Origin: Heyndrickxia camelliae
GTDB lineage: Bacteria > Bacillota > Bacilli > Bacillales > Bacillaceae_C
Length of the DNA: 64,000 nucleotides
Assembly: GCF_002844575.1 (NCBI RefSeq)
Contig: NZ_PIQO01000013.1
Location: 1 to 64,000, forward strand
Direction of reading: 5' to 3'
Shown here: positions 41,672 through 50,561 of the stretch, piece after piece
How positions within the stretch are numbered: position 1 is the first letter of the stretch
Layout of the letters: every line of letters starts with the position of its first letter
The notes under the pieces: generated by a model
What the model was told of the DNA's origin: nothing
The model's input: only the letters and a program-made list of their open reading frames with translations
Databases searched by the model: none
Program-made: the position numbers and the translations under genes

Positions 41672-42030
41672 AAGCCCGTCCCTATTGAAGGGACGAGCTT
41701 ACTCGCGTTACCACCCTACTTCCGAAATAGGCAAAAAACCTATACGGCTCTCGATCAACGTACCATCATACGTGGTCCATGTTAACGGCGGACTTTTCCG
41801 GCAAAAGCTTACTATGGCATAAGTGATCAATAGAATTTAAAGCGGAGGTTAGCCGTTTTAAAATACTGTCACGTCTAGCTACAGCGCCTCTTGGTTAGCG
41901 GATGAGGATGGCGCTTACGCATTTGTATTCTTCAGCTTTGCATCTCAGAGATGATTTTCACCCGTATCCTGACATCAGCTTTCACCAATTGCCGACTCTC
42001 TTTAGTGCAAGAATTACGTGCTACTCTTCT
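41672..42030 (-). promoter_or_regulatory. T-box riboswitch, isoleucine specifier, upstream of brnQ
   Basis: Read on the minus strand: stem I includes AGAGAGTCGG, GGTGAAAGCTGA and a specifier loop GAAAATCATC with ATC (41953-41955), an Ile codon. The T-box AGGGTGGTAACGCG lies at 41703-41718; TGGT fits an A discriminator base, as in tRNA-Ile. The terminator AAGCTCGTCCC/GGGACGGGCTT with T-run ends at 41672. The stretch 41866-41930 between stem I and stem III is a dispersed repeat hairpin in place of a recognisable stem II. Confidence 0.9.
41866..41930 (-). repeat. Dispersed hairpin repeat, copy 2, inside the T-box
   Basis: On the minus strand it reads AATGCGTAAGCGCC, then a GGCGCTGTAGCTAGACGTG end. 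Left end, return arm and GCTAGAC tail match copy 1 after purB. Confidence 0.75.
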
Positions 42031-42073
42031 CGTCATTGATATTAAAAAAATCAGAATTCAATGTAATAACGTA

Positions 42074-42101
42074 ATTATATTATTTTCTAATAGTTTTGCA
42101 A
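42074..42101 (-). promoter_or_regulatory. Promoter of the brnQ T-box transcript
   Basis: On the minus strand TTGCAA (42101-42096) and TATAAT (42079-42074) are 16 bp apart, about 45 bases before the T-box stem I. Confidence 0.75.
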
Positions 42102-42217
42102 CCCCCAATTTTTGTATAAATTTCAGGAAAAACGTTTACAAGTGTGATATTACAATAAGAAAATTTAATGTGAAAATTTAATTGAAATGATTTAATTAAC
42201 GGCATATTCGAATTTGA

Positions 42218-42335
42218 TATAATATTTATAACAATTGTTGAGGAGGAGAAATATATGTTAAAAATTCACACAAGATTGCTAAATCAAGAAGCGGGAGTGA
42301 TTGATTTCTACTAGGCGTATTGGAACTCCTGCTTC
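42218..42335 (+). promoter_or_regulatory. Promoter and attenuator-like leader before the MFS remnant
   Basis: A TATAAT (42218-42223) with a weak -35 near 42195 precedes a strong ribosome site and a 19-codon peptide. GAAGC-G-GGAGT (42288-42298) overlaps the peptide's 3' half and pairs with ACTCC-T-GCTTC (42325-42335). This is the layout of drug-responsive translational or transcriptional attenuators of resistance genes. Confidence 0.6.
42255..42314 (+). CDS. 19-residue leader peptide
   Basis: ATG 42255 follows GAGGAGGAG at good spacing and encodes MLKIHTRLLNQEAGVIDFY before TAG. The last third of the coding region forms the left arm of the hairpin described above, so ribosome stalling could control folding. 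Confidence 0.6.
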   Translation: MLKIHTRLLNQEAGVIDFY

Positions 42336-42354
42336 TTCTTCATGAAAACCAATT

Positions 42355-42630
42355 TTGATTGAAGTGGGAGACCCATTCTTTATTTTGAAATTGGTTCGTG
42401 CAGTCAGATATCCAATTTATTCACAACTAAGCAACGACATTATCCCATCCGAGGTAAGAGCTACAACGATATCCCTGCTTTCAATCCTAGATTCAGTTTG
42501 TGACTTAATTGTTTTTGGGGTTATTTCCATCATTGCGATAAAAGGACTAACCGGCATCCTCATTGGATGTGCCATACTTGCCTTTATAGGAACAATTCTT
42601 CCGATTAAAGCAGTAAAGGAAAGGTTCTAA
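42355..42630 (+). pseudogene. C-terminal remnant of an MFS transporter
   Basis: A 91-residue frame with two hydrophobic helices and an MFS-type RYPIYSQLSNDIIPSEVRAT segment, which in full-length drug exporters precedes the last helix pair. Ten or so upstream helices are missing, and no ribosome site precedes the frame. With the leader peptide upstream it looks like an internally deleted resistance pump. Confidence 0.7.
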
Positions 42631-42961
42631 CTAAGAAAAATAATGAAGGATGCGGGGCAAGTCGAAAAAGACTTGTCCTTGCCTATTTATGCACGATTCT
42701 GCTATCATCAGTACAAAAGCGGAAGCTACTTAATCAGCGGCGTACAGTTGAGTGAAATGTGAGGTTTCATTCCACCTGCTTAGCTTTCGTCTGAGATAAA
42801 GGAAACAAGGCTGGAACGGGTCAATGTTGCCTTATCGTATGAGAAGACGTAGAAATTTGTTAGCCGATAGGCACTGTAGCTAGACGTAGACACTTTTATT
42901 ATAGGTTAACCTTATTGTAAAATGAAGCATAGTTAAATTATTATCGCGAGGTGACGCCACA
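42631..42961. repeat. Decayed dispersed repeat region, copy 3, before gatC
   Basis: A hairpin GGCAAGTC/GACTTGTCC (42658-42683) ends the MFS remnant. From about 42715 the stretch begins AAAAGCGGAAGC and ends near 42895 with GGCACTGTAGCTAGACGTAG, matching the ends of copies 1 and 2 with a longer, diverged interior. No gene is seen. The gatC ribosome site GAGGTGA lies at 42948. Confidence 0.6.
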
Positions 42962-43252
42962 ATGTCAGGTATCTCAAAGGAACAAGTTTATCATGTTGCC
43001 AATTTGGCGCGACTGGAGATAAATGATCAAGAAGCAGAAAAATTCACAAAACAATTGGATGATATTATTAATCTGGCAGAATTACTGAATGAAGCTGATA
43101 CATCTAATATCAAACCAACTTCACACGTATTAAATATTCAAAATGTGATGCGTGAGGATGTGGCAGAACAAGGTTTGCCACGTGAGGAAGTATTAAAGAA
43201 TGTACCGGATCACAAGGATGGGCAAATACGCGTGCCATCCATAATTGAATAA
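42962..43252 (+). CDS. gatC: Asp/Glu-tRNA amidotransferase subunit GatC
   Basis: 96 residues: [20 protein letters not shown] and the [19 protein letters not shown] belt segment that wraps GatA and GatB. Known role: holds the amidotransferase complex together. Confidence 0.95.
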   Translation: MSGISKEQVYHVANLARLEINDQEAEKFTKQLDDIINLAELLNEADTSNIKPTSHVLNIQNVMREDVAEQGLPREEVLKNVPDHKDGQIRVPSIIE

Positions 43253-43265
43253 GGAGGGGAATAGG

Positions 43266-44723
43266 TTGTCTCTGTTTGAACATAAGATTTCTGAGCTGCA
43301 CGAATTTGTACATAAAAAAGAAGTCAAAATCTCTGAATTGGTAGATGAATCATTCAAAAGAATTGGGGAAGTTGAAGAAAAAGTTCAGGCCTTTTTAACA
43401 TTAGATGAGGAAAATGCTAGGGCTAAAGCAAAACAATTCGATGACAAGATGGGGACAGAAGAAGCAAATAATCCCCTATTCGGATTGCCTATTGGTATCA
43501 AAGATAATATTGTCACCAAGGGATTGCGCACAACTTGTGCGAGTAAAATTCTTGAGAACTTCGATCCTATATACGACGCTACCGTCATGAAAAAATTACA
43601 TAACAGTGGAACCATTACCATTGGAAAATTAAATATGGATGAATTTGCAATGGGTTCTTCAACAGAGAATTCTGGTTTTCATAAAACATATAATCCATGG
43701 AATTTAGATGCTGTTCCAGGTGGTTCGTCAGGTGGTTCCGCAGCAGCAGTTGCTGCAGGTGAGGTTCCATTTTCTTTAGGTTCTGATACAGGTGGATCCA
43801 TTCGCCAGCCCGCAGCTTTTTGTGGGGTAGTAGGATTAAAACCTACGTATGGACTTGTTTCACGCTTTGGTCTTGTGGCGTTTGCATCATCATTTGATCA
43901 AATAGGGCCAATTACAAGAACGGTAGAAGACAATGCATATCTTTTGCAAACCATTGCGGGTGTTGATCCGCATGATTCTACATCAGTAAATGTAGAGGTG
44001 CCAAATTATCTTCACGCTCTTACCGGTGACGTGAAGGGACTAAAAATTGCGGTACCAAAGGAATATTTAAACGAAGGAGTAAGCCCAGAGGTACGGGAAT
44101 CAGTGCTAGCTTCTTTAAAGGTTTTGGAAGGATTAGGGGCAACTTGGGAAGAAGTATCGCTTCCTCATTCTAAATACGGTATTGCAGCATATTATCTACT
44201 CTCTTCATCTGAGGCATCCTCTAACTTATCTCGTTTTGACGGGGTGCGTTACGGTTACCGAACTCCAAATGCCAAGAACTTAATGGAACTTTATAAAAAG
44301 ACACGTTCGGAAGGCTTTGGGGAGGAAGTAAAACGCCGAATTATGCTAGGAACTTTCGCCTTAAGTTCTGGCTATTACGATGCTTATTATAAAAAAGCAC
44401 AACAGGTTCGTACATTGATTAAAAAAGATTTTGAGGATGTCTTTGCAAAATATGATGTGATTATTGGGCCAACAACGCCAACTCCAGCATTTAAAATCGG
44501 GGAAAAAATCGATGATCCTTTAACGATGTATGCAGAGGATCTATTAACCATTCCTGTCAATCTCGCTGGTGTTCCAGGAATCTCTATTCCATGTGGGTTT
44601 GCAAACGGCTTGCCAATTGGCCTGCAAATTATAGGCAAACATTTCGATGAAGGCACTGTCTATCGGGTTGCCCATGCATTTGAGCAGGCAACGAATTATC
44701 ATACACAAAAACCACAGCTGTAA
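43266..44723 (+). CDS. gatA: Asp/Glu-tRNA amidotransferase subunit GatA
   Basis: Glutaminase of the amidase-signature family that feeds ammonia to GatB. TTG 43266 after AAGGAGGGG gives 485 residues, the B. subtilis length. The catalytic Ser-cisSer-Lys lie in PIGIKDN (Lys79) and [12 protein letters not shown]. An upstream frame start at 43245 would overlap gatC and the ribosome site. Confidence 0.95.
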   Translation: MSLFEHKISELHEFVHKKEVKISELVDESFKRIGEVEEKVQAFLTLDEENARAKAKQFDDKMGTEEANNPLFGLPIGIKDNIVTKGLRTTCASKILENFDPIYDATVMKKLHNSGTITIGKLNMDEFAMGSSTENSGFHKTYNPWNLDAVPGGSSGGSAAAVAAGEVPFSLGSDTGGSIRQPAAFCGVVGLKPTYGLVSRFGLVAFASSFDQIGPITRTVEDNAYLLQTIAGVDPHDSTSVNVEVPNYLHALTGDVKGLKIAVPKEYLNEGVSPEVRESVLASLKVLEGLGATWEEVSLPHSKYGIAAYYLLSSSEASSNLSRFDGVRYGYRTPNAKNLMELYKKTRSEGFGEEVKRRIMLGTFALSSGYYDAYYKKAQQVRTLIKKDFEDVFAKYDVIIGPTTPTPAFKIGEKIDDPLTMYAEDLLTIPVNLAGVPGISIPCGFANGLPIGLQIIGKHFDEGTVYRVAHAFEQATNYHTQKPQL

Positions 44724-44735
44724 GGGGTGAAAAAA

Positions 44736-46166
44736 ATGAACTATGAAACGGTAATTGGGCTTGAAGTCCATGTGGAATTGAAAACAGATTCAAAAATTTT
44801 CTCTTCTGCACCTGCCCACTTTGGTGCAGAGCCAAATACAAATACAACGGTTGTGGATCTAGGGTATCCAGGTGTTCTGCCGGTATTAAATAAACGAGCG
44901 GTTGAATTTGGCATGAAAGCGGCGATGGCATTAAACTGCCAAATTGCAACAGAAACCAAATTTGACCGCAAAAATTACTTTTATCCTGATAATCCGAAAG
45001 CATACCAAATTTCTCAATTTGACCATCCAATTGGGGAGCATGGGTGGATTGAGATTGAAGTAGACGGATATAAAAAGAAAATCGGTATCACCCGAATTCA
45101 TTTGGAAGAGGATGCAGGTAAGCTTATGCATACGGGTGATGGATATTCCCTAGTCGACTATAACCGACAAGGGACGCCTTTAATTGAAATCGTGTCTGAG
45201 CCAGATATTCGTACGCCAAATGAAGCTTATGCATATTTAGAAAAATTAAAGTCCATCATTCAATACACGGGTGTATCCGATTGTAAAATGGAAGAAGGTT
45301 CCTTGCGTTGTGATGCGAACATATCCTTAAGACCAGAGGGACAAGAGGAGTTCGGTACAAAAACCGAGTTAAAAAACCTGAATTCCTTTAACTTTGTTCG
45401 AAAAGGACTCGAGTTCGAGCAACAGCGTCAAGAGGAAGTCCTTCGTTCTGGCGGTGTTATTGAACAAGAAACACGCCGTTTTGACGAAGCAACTGGTCAA
45501 ACTCTATTGATGCGTGTTAAAGAGGGATCGGATGACTATCGTTATTTTCCGGAACCTGACCTAGTTCCTATTTATATTGATGAGGAATGGAAGAATCGAG
45601 TTCGTGCTGAAATCCCAGAGCTTCCGGATGAACGTAAAAAACGTTACGTAGAAGAACTTGGACTGCCAGCCTATGATGCAGCCGTCTTAACGGTAACAAA
45701 GGAAATGGCCGATTTCTTCGAGGCTACTGTAGCAGCAGGTAGTGAAGCGAAACAAGCTTCAAACTGGATTATGGGTGAGCTGTCAGCTTATTTAAATGCA
45801 GAGCAGAAGGAACTTCATGAAATACCACTGACACCGGAAAGCCTTGCCGGCATGATTAAGCTTATTGAAAATGGTACAATCTCTTCGAAAATTGCGAAGA
45901 CTGTATTCAAGGAACTGGTGGAAAATGGCGGGGATCCAGAACAAATCGTGAAGGAAAAGGGACTTGTACAAATTTCCGACGAAGGCGCCCTTTTAAAAAT
46001 CATTACAGAAATCTTAGATGCAAACCAGCAATCTATAGATGATTATAAAAATGGGAAAGCCAAAGCAGTTGGATACCTTGTTGGCCAGGTAATGAAGGCT
46101 ACTAAGGGTCAAGCCAACCCACCAATGGTAAATAAATTATTGGTACAGGAATTGGATAAAAGATAA
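44736..46166 (+). CDS. gatB: Asp/Glu-tRNA amidotransferase subunit GatB
   Basis: 476 residues from ATG 44736 (AAGGGGTGA just upstream). The kinase/amidotransferase domain starts [13 protein letters not shown], with [12 protein letters not shown] and [16 protein letters not shown]; the C-terminal YqeY-like tail binds tRNA. With GatA and GatC it makes Gln-tRNA from misacylated Glu-tRNA. Confidence 0.97.
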   Translation: MNYETVIGLEVHVELKTDSKIFSSAPAHFGAEPNTNTTVVDLGYPGVLPVLNKRAVEFGMKAAMALNCQIATETKFDRKNYFYPDNPKAYQISQFDHPIGEHGWIEIEVDGYKKKIGITRIHLEEDAGKLMHTGDGYSLVDYNRQGTPLIEIVSEPDIRTPNEAYAYLEKLKSIIQYTGVSDCKMEEGSLRCDANISLRPEGQEEFGTKTELKNLNSFNFVRKGLEFEQQRQEEVLRSGGVIEQETRRFDEATGQTLLMRVKEGSDDYRYFPEPDLVPIYIDEEWKNRVRAEIPELPDERKKRYVEELGLPAYDAAVLTVTKEMADFFEATVAAGSEAKQASNWIMGELSAYLNAEQKELHEIPLTPESLAGMIKLIENGTISSKIAKTVFKELVENGGDPEQIVKEKGLVQISDEGALLKIITEILDANQQSIDDYKNGKAKAVGYLVGQVMKATKGQANPPMVNKLLVQELDKR

Positions 46167-46170
46167 GGTG

Positions 46171-46207
46171 AAAAGAGGTGGATTCAAGAGAATCTGCCTC
46201 TTTTTTT
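46171..46207 (+). terminator. Terminator of gatCAB
   Basis: AAGAGG-TG-GATTC pairs with GAATC-TG-CCTCTT around AAGA, followed by seven T. Confidence 0.9.
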
Positions 46208-46336
46208 AAAAAAAGCAAGTAGTCACATCCGAAACTAATGAAAATGTCGAAAATTAGTCATGCACTTCTAAGTTAATTTTAATTTTTAGGTGGTAAAAAG
46301 AAGATGTAAATAAATTTAAGGGTGTGAGTACAAACA

Positions 46337-46522
46337 ATGTGTAAAGATAAGTTTAACTTTACCCAAACATGCGCATATTGTTTGAGAAAAACAGGTGAGG
46401 AAGTTGATTTTGTGCTGCCTGTATATGATTGGAAAAGTGACAAGCTTCTTGGTTACTATTGTAAGGAGCATTATTTAAAAGTAAAAAGCCAAAACATGAT
46501 TCAATATAATAAAGCAAATTAA
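46337..46522 (+). CDS. Small putative zinc-binding protein
   Basis: 61 residues with CAYC near residue 12-15 and CKEH near residue 42-45, a C-x2-C...C-x2-H pattern that could bind zinc. ATG 46337 follows AAGGGTGTG. Family not recognised. Confidence 0.55.
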   Translation: MCKDKFNFTQTCAYCLRKTGEEVDFVLPVYDWKSDKLLGYYCKEHYLKVKSQNMIQYNKAN

Positions 46523-46590
46523 TTGTCTATAAATGAAAAGTGAAATTTCTGCTAATGTCCATTATAATAAAAAAAAAAGGAGTGATCGAC

Positions 46591-47154
46591 ATGACCAGCT
46601 TAAATGAATGGTTTGAAAAAGGAATGACCTCCAAGGAGTATATCGATTCCATGCAGGTACATAAGGAAAATTTAATGTCCATTTATGAAGGCTTCCGTTT
46701 GCCAAAGGAAGATGAGCCGTTTTTCAAAGCAATTAGTGATAAGGGATTAAGAACCATTGTGATTACAGAGGATTGGTGTGGAGATGCAATGGTGAATGTA
46801 CCAATTCTTTTGAGACTTGCAGAAGCAACAAATATTGATGTTCATATGGTATTAAGAGATCAAAATTTAGAGTTGATGGATCAGTACTTAACAAATGGTA
46901 CAGCCCGTTCGATTCCCATTTTTATTTTCATCGATAAAAATGGTGTAGAAATCGCAAAATGGGGTCCGCGCGCACCGAAGATTCAAGATATGGTAACGGA
47001 AATGCGCTCTGGCCTGCCACCAAAGGATGACCCAAGCTTCGATGAAAAGCAAAAGGAAGTATTCGCTAGAATGCAAGCAGCATTTACTCATGATACTTCG
47101 GTTTGGGAGACTATTTATAGCAGTTTAAAATCAACATTGAACGCAGTTTTGTAA
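46591..47154 (+). CDS. Thioredoxin-fold protein
   Basis: 187 residues from ATG 46591 (AAAAGGAGTGA upstream). It has a thioredoxin-like core: TIVITEDWCGDAMVNVPIL (WCGD, one Cys only) and the cis-Pro loop ARSIPIFIFID. This matches the Bacillus thioredoxin-family group with a single active-site Cys. Redox partner unknown. Confidence 0.75.
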   Translation: MTSLNEWFEKGMTSKEYIDSMQVHKENLMSIYEGFRLPKEDEPFFKAISDKGLRTIVITEDWCGDAMVNVPILLRLAEATNIDVHMVLRDQNLELMDQYLTNGTARSIPIFIFIDKNGVEIAKWGPRAPKIQDMVTEMRSGLPPKDDPSFDEKQKEVFARMQAAFTHDTSVWETIYSSLKSTLNAVL

Positions 47155-47163
47155 TCCAAACAC

Positions 47164-47191
47164 GGTTTACGTCTATGACGTGAACCCTTTT
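47164..47191 (+). terminator. Terminator after the thioredoxin-fold gene
   Basis: GGTTTACGTC pairs with GACGTGAACC across TAT, followed by CTTTTT. Confidence 0.85.
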
Positions 47192-47289
47192 TCATTTTGT
47201 GGAGATTAAATCTCGAAATTATGTTTAGCTCAGCACAGAAGATGATTTACTTGATAGAACAGTAAAATATAGTACGCTAGGTATGTTAC

Positions 47290-47379
47290 CTAATTTTTAT
47301 AAATCCGATATATTAAAAAAATTCCGATAACAATTATTGCTAAAAGTAAAAATCCTGAAACACCCATCATTGATAACAT
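47290..47379 (-). CDS. 29-residue single-helix membrane peptide
   Basis: ATG 47379 is preceded by GGGGAGG. The product is a short N-terminus (MLSMMGVSG), one hydrophobic helix (about residues 9-23) and a positive tail (YRIYKN). It resembles small membrane or sporulation peptides of Bacilli in architecture only. Too short for routine gene calling. Confidence 0.55.
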   Translation of the reverse strand: MLSMMGVSGFLLLAIIVIGIFLIYRIYKN

Positions 47380-47804
47380 TTTCCTCCCCTTTTTTTTCTA
47401 AAAAGAGCATCTATTCAGTTTATTGTAACACTGAAGGATTAACTGTAAAAGAGTCAGTATAATTTCGCCAATTTCAATCTGTAATTACATATATTATAAA
47501 AGCTGATGTTCTCATGTTATCACTAGTCTTGAATGCAGCTGTCATACCAGACTTATAGCTTGAAGCTGATACATTAGCTAATATGGACTCTATCCTGCAC
47601 CAAATTGAACAGCGGTACGCGCCCGTTGAGAGGGGGGAAACGGAAGAAGAATCACATTGAAAGTTCTACTTTTCATTTTTGCTACAAAAAAATTAAATCT
47701 AGTTTAATAACTGCATTTTTTATAACAAAATATTACCAAAATGTTATAATTTCTTATAATACAGAGTAAAAATGGTCCTTTAATGAGGGAAGGATGTATA
47801 AAGA
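47380..47804. other. Gap upstream of the N-acetyltransferase gene
   Basis: No gene is supportable. Part of the stretch around 47560-47660 is richer in GC and may be coding debris, but I cannot identify it. Candidate AT-rich promoter elements lie at 47730-47765. Confidence 0.4.
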
Positions 47805-48608
47805 TTGGAAACAGTTCAGTCATACTTAAAATATTTGAAAATAGACAAAGAAATACCGACATTAAACTATTTACAACGATTAATTCAGCACCATCTATCC
47901 CTGATTCCTTATGAAACATTCAGTAAATTTCATTATTTTCATGAGAAAATGAACTTTGTTCCATCATTAGAGACATTTGTAAATAACCTTGTGGAAAGAG
48001 GATGGGGAGGAACGTGCTATACATTAAATATCAATTTTTCTCGACTTTTATCTTCTTTAGGCTTTGAATGCTCATTAGTAAGAGTACTACCTGGGCATGT
48101 AGCCATTATGGTGACTTTGGATGAACGAAAATACTATGTAGATGTGGGCTACGGATCACCGATTATGAAGCCAGTAGAGTTGGAAGCCAAAAGAAGGCAT
48201 GTTCTTCATGGATTTGGTGAAGAGATTATTTTTGAAAAGAGAACAGTGGATCGCTTTGAAATCGATCGTCGTTCTAATGGCAAGTCATTCGTCCGTAAAG
48301 AAATTGAATGGATCCCTCTGAAAGAAGAGGATATTACGGAAGATATAGATTCCTCTTATTTTGACCATGATCACAATACAACGATGAGACGTATCACAGC
48401 AGTTCGTTTTAATGGGCATGAATGTTATTTTCTACGTGATCGTACCATTAAAGTGATGACCTATCGAAATATAAGGGAAATACAATTAAAAGATAAGAGC
48501 AAGTGGCTGAAGCTTGTTCAGGAAGTCTATCAAATTGATGAAACCTCTTTAAAAGAATCGATAGGGTTCTTGGAAGAGCGCGGGGTTCATTTGTTTGGAG
48601 GCGCATGA
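47805..48608 (+). CDS. Arylamine N-acetyltransferase
   Basis: 267 residues from TTG 47805 with GAAGGATG upstream. The catalytic triad is visible: Cys71 in RGWGGTCYTLN, His98 in GHVAIM and Asp113 in YYVDVGYG. The family transfers acetyl from acetyl-CoA to arylamines and hydrazines. The typical motif RGG-x-C is here RGWGGTC, as in several Bacillus paralogues. It overlaps the next gene. Confidence 0.88.
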   Translation: METVQSYLKYLKIDKEIPTLNYLQRLIQHHLSLIPYETFSKFHYFHEKMNFVPSLETFVNNLVERGWGGTCYTLNINFSRLLSSLGFECSLVRVLPGHVAIMVTLDERKYYVDVGYGSPIMKPVELEAKRRHVLHGFGEEIIFEKRTVDRFEIDRRSNGKSFVRKEIEWIPLKEEDITEDIDSSYFDHDHNTTMRRITAVRFNGHECYFLRDRTIKVMTYRNIREIQLKDKSKWLKLVQEVYQIDETSLKESIGFLEERGVHLFGGA

Positions 48609-49129
48609 TGGAGAAAAAATATGCGGATCGTCTTCAATGGCAAAGAGTAACGGAGAGAGAATTTAGTATAAATAGAGTGGACTCAAGTATTGTTACATGT
48701 TTATTTATCGAAAAAGTACGTGAACCTTTGTTTGTTACATATGAAAAGAAACATTGCATTGCGGATAATGGATATAAGTGGTTTCAAGTTTTTCAGGACA
48801 ATCTTTTTTACACCGTAACAATTGTTGTTAATAGTAGGGAAGAAATTGTTCAATGTTATTATGATTTATGTCTGGAGATAGGGTTTGATGCGAACCGGCA
48901 ATCTCCATGGTTTTTGGATGCATATCTCGATGTTGTCTATTTGCCTAGCGGTGACATATTTATTTTAGATGAGGATGAACTCCAGGATGCTCTTGTCGCA
49001 GAAATAATTACTCAGGAACAGCTATTAAAGATCGAAGCAGTTACCAATAAATTAGTTGATAGTTTAAAAGATAAAAGCGAACCATTAATAAGAATATTTG
49101 AAAAATCAAGGGATAACCACGAAAAGTAG
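48608..49129 (+). CDS. DUF402-like protein
   Basis: 173 residues from ATG 48608; an ATG at 48605 also exists, but GGAGG spacing favours 48608. It contains the WFLDAYLDVVYLPSGDIFI and DEDELQDAL segments expected of the DUF402/FomD-like beta-barrel with acidic metal site. Function here is unknown. Coupled to the N-acetyltransferase. Confidence 0.65.
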   Translation: MEKKYADRLQWQRVTEREFSINRVDSSIVTCLFIEKVREPLFVTYEKKHCIADNGYKWFQVFQDNLFYTVTIVVNSREEIVQCYYDLCLEIGFDANRQSPWFLDAYLDVVYLPSGDIFILDEDELQDALVAEIITQEQLLKIEAVTNKLVDSLKDKSEPLIRIFEKSRDNHEK

Positions 49130-49197
49130 AAAGAGTTCCATATCATTATCAATGGCCGCTAATGCTCAAGCATGAGGCCAATAAAATTAGAAATATT

Positions 49198-49477
49198 AAG
49201 AAGGAATGTATTTGTGCAAATTTATCATTTTGGCAGTACACAGACTATCTGCAACAAAAGCTGGTGATTATATTTTAGTAGAAGTTCGACACTATAGAAA
49301 AGGTAAATTTATATAATCAGGCAATGCTGGAATTAGGCTATGACCCTGGAGGAGACAATCGAACCACATCATGTCCATATTTATCAAACGGACGTCCAGA
49401 AATCAAACGACATTCGCTTTTTTCTTGATTATTTAATTGCACATAGTGGACTCAAACAGGTGCTTGCTAAGCAATGA
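49198..49477 (+). pseudogene. Decayed GrpB (UPF0157) family gene
   Basis: Pieces of the GrpB fold appear in order but in different frames: VQIYHFGST, LSATKAGDYILVEV (compare GSTSVPGL-AKPIIDILVEV), FDTIEKVNLYNQAMLELGYD, HHVHIYQ, NGRPEIKRHSLF and FFLDYLIAHSGLKQ. At least three frameshifts and a shortened N-terminus make it non-functional. Its last bases overlap the end of the convergent thiolase gene. Confidence 0.75.
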
Positions 49478-50561
49478 CCTCAAACAGCATAGCCAAGCCG
49501 ACGCCTCCGCCACTGCCAATGGCAGCTAATACATACTTACAATCTTGTCTGCGTTTCACTTCATAAAATAAACGGGTGATTAAGATGCTCCCTGATGCAC
49601 TGTAAGGGTGCCCAAGTGCGATGCTCCCACCTCTTGTGTTTAATTTTTCGTAGGGTATATCGAGTTCTTTTGCACAGGCAACAACTTTTGAAGCGAATGC
49701 CTCGTTAATCTCGAACAAATCAATATCATTAATATCTAACTTTCTTTTTTCTAATAGATTCCTAATGGCTGAAACAGGGGCAATGCCTGGATACAATGGA
49801 TGAACTCCTGATACTTGACTGTCCACAAAACGTAGAATAGGTTGTAAAGATAGACTTCTGGCCTTGTCTTCATTCATGACCACCACTGCACAGGCACCAT
49901 CATTAATGCTGCAGCTATTTGCTGCTGTTACAGTACCGTTTTTGACAAATGTAGGATTAGCCTTAAGCAAAATACGATTTATATCCCTCTTGCGAAGTAA
50001 TTCTTCATCTATAGTATGTTCTTCAATTGGAAGGATTTCAGGTTCATATATACCTTTTTCAAATGCATCCCAAGTTCTTTGATAGCTTAAGCTTGCATAG
50101 GCATCCTGTTCTTCTCGCGTTATTTGAAATTTGTTTGCCACATATTCCGCTGCCATGCCCATATCAGGATCGCCGATTTCGTGAGGAGAAAATTGCGCTC
50201 TTTTTTCAAAGGGAGATGTGCTTACGCTTTCGACCCCGCCAGCGATATAACAATCTCCTGCCCCTGCTTTCACAAGGCAGCATGCTATCCTAATGGCTTC
50301 TAATCCTGCACTGCATTGCCTGTCGATGGTTAGTCCGGGTACTTGGAAGGGAAGACCTGCTTGTAAACTGGATAGTCTTGCAATGTTCCCGCCAGGACCC
50401 ACAATATTCCCTATAATGACATCATCCACATGATGATCGAGTTCCTCATTTAAATGCTTTAGTAGAGGGGCTAGTAAGTTTTGAACTTCGACGTTTTTAA
50501 AATATCCATTCTCTCTCCCAATCGCAGTCCGTTTCGCTTTCACGATAACAGCTTCGCTCAT
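49467..50561 (-). CDS. yhfS: Thiolase-family protein YhfS
   Basis: 364 residues, acetyl-CoA acetyltransferase family. The acyl-accepting Cys83 lies in DRQCSAGLEA, and the active-site His in RGGSIALGHPYSASG. The usual C-terminal Cys of the CxGGG motif is absent: the sequence reads AAIGSGGGVG. Third gene of a bioY-ligase-thiolase operon, with ATGA overlap. The context suggests a role in making or salvaging a biotin precursor, but this is inference. Confidence 0.85.
   Translation of the reverse strand: MSEAVIVKAKRTAIGRENGYFKNVEVQNLLAPLLKHLNEELDHHVDDVIIGNIVGPGGNIARLSSLQAGLPFQVPGLTIDRQCSAGLEAIRIACCLVKAGAGDCYIAGGVESVSTSPFEKRAQFSPHEIGDPDMGMAAEYVANKFQITREEQDAYASLSYQRTWDAFEKGIYEPEILPIEEHTIDEELLRKRDINRILLKANPTFVKNGTVTAANSCSINDGACAVVVMNEDKARSLSLQPILRFVDSQVSGVHPLYPGIAPVSAIRNLLEKRKLDINDIDLFEINEAFASKVVACAKELDIPYEKLNTRGGSIALGHPYSASGSILITRLFYEVKRRQDCKYVLAAIGSGGGVGLAMLFEVIA

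Noticed and set aside
41951-42181. 76-codon plus-strand frame
   Set aside because: Lies antisense to the brnQ T-box and its promoter.
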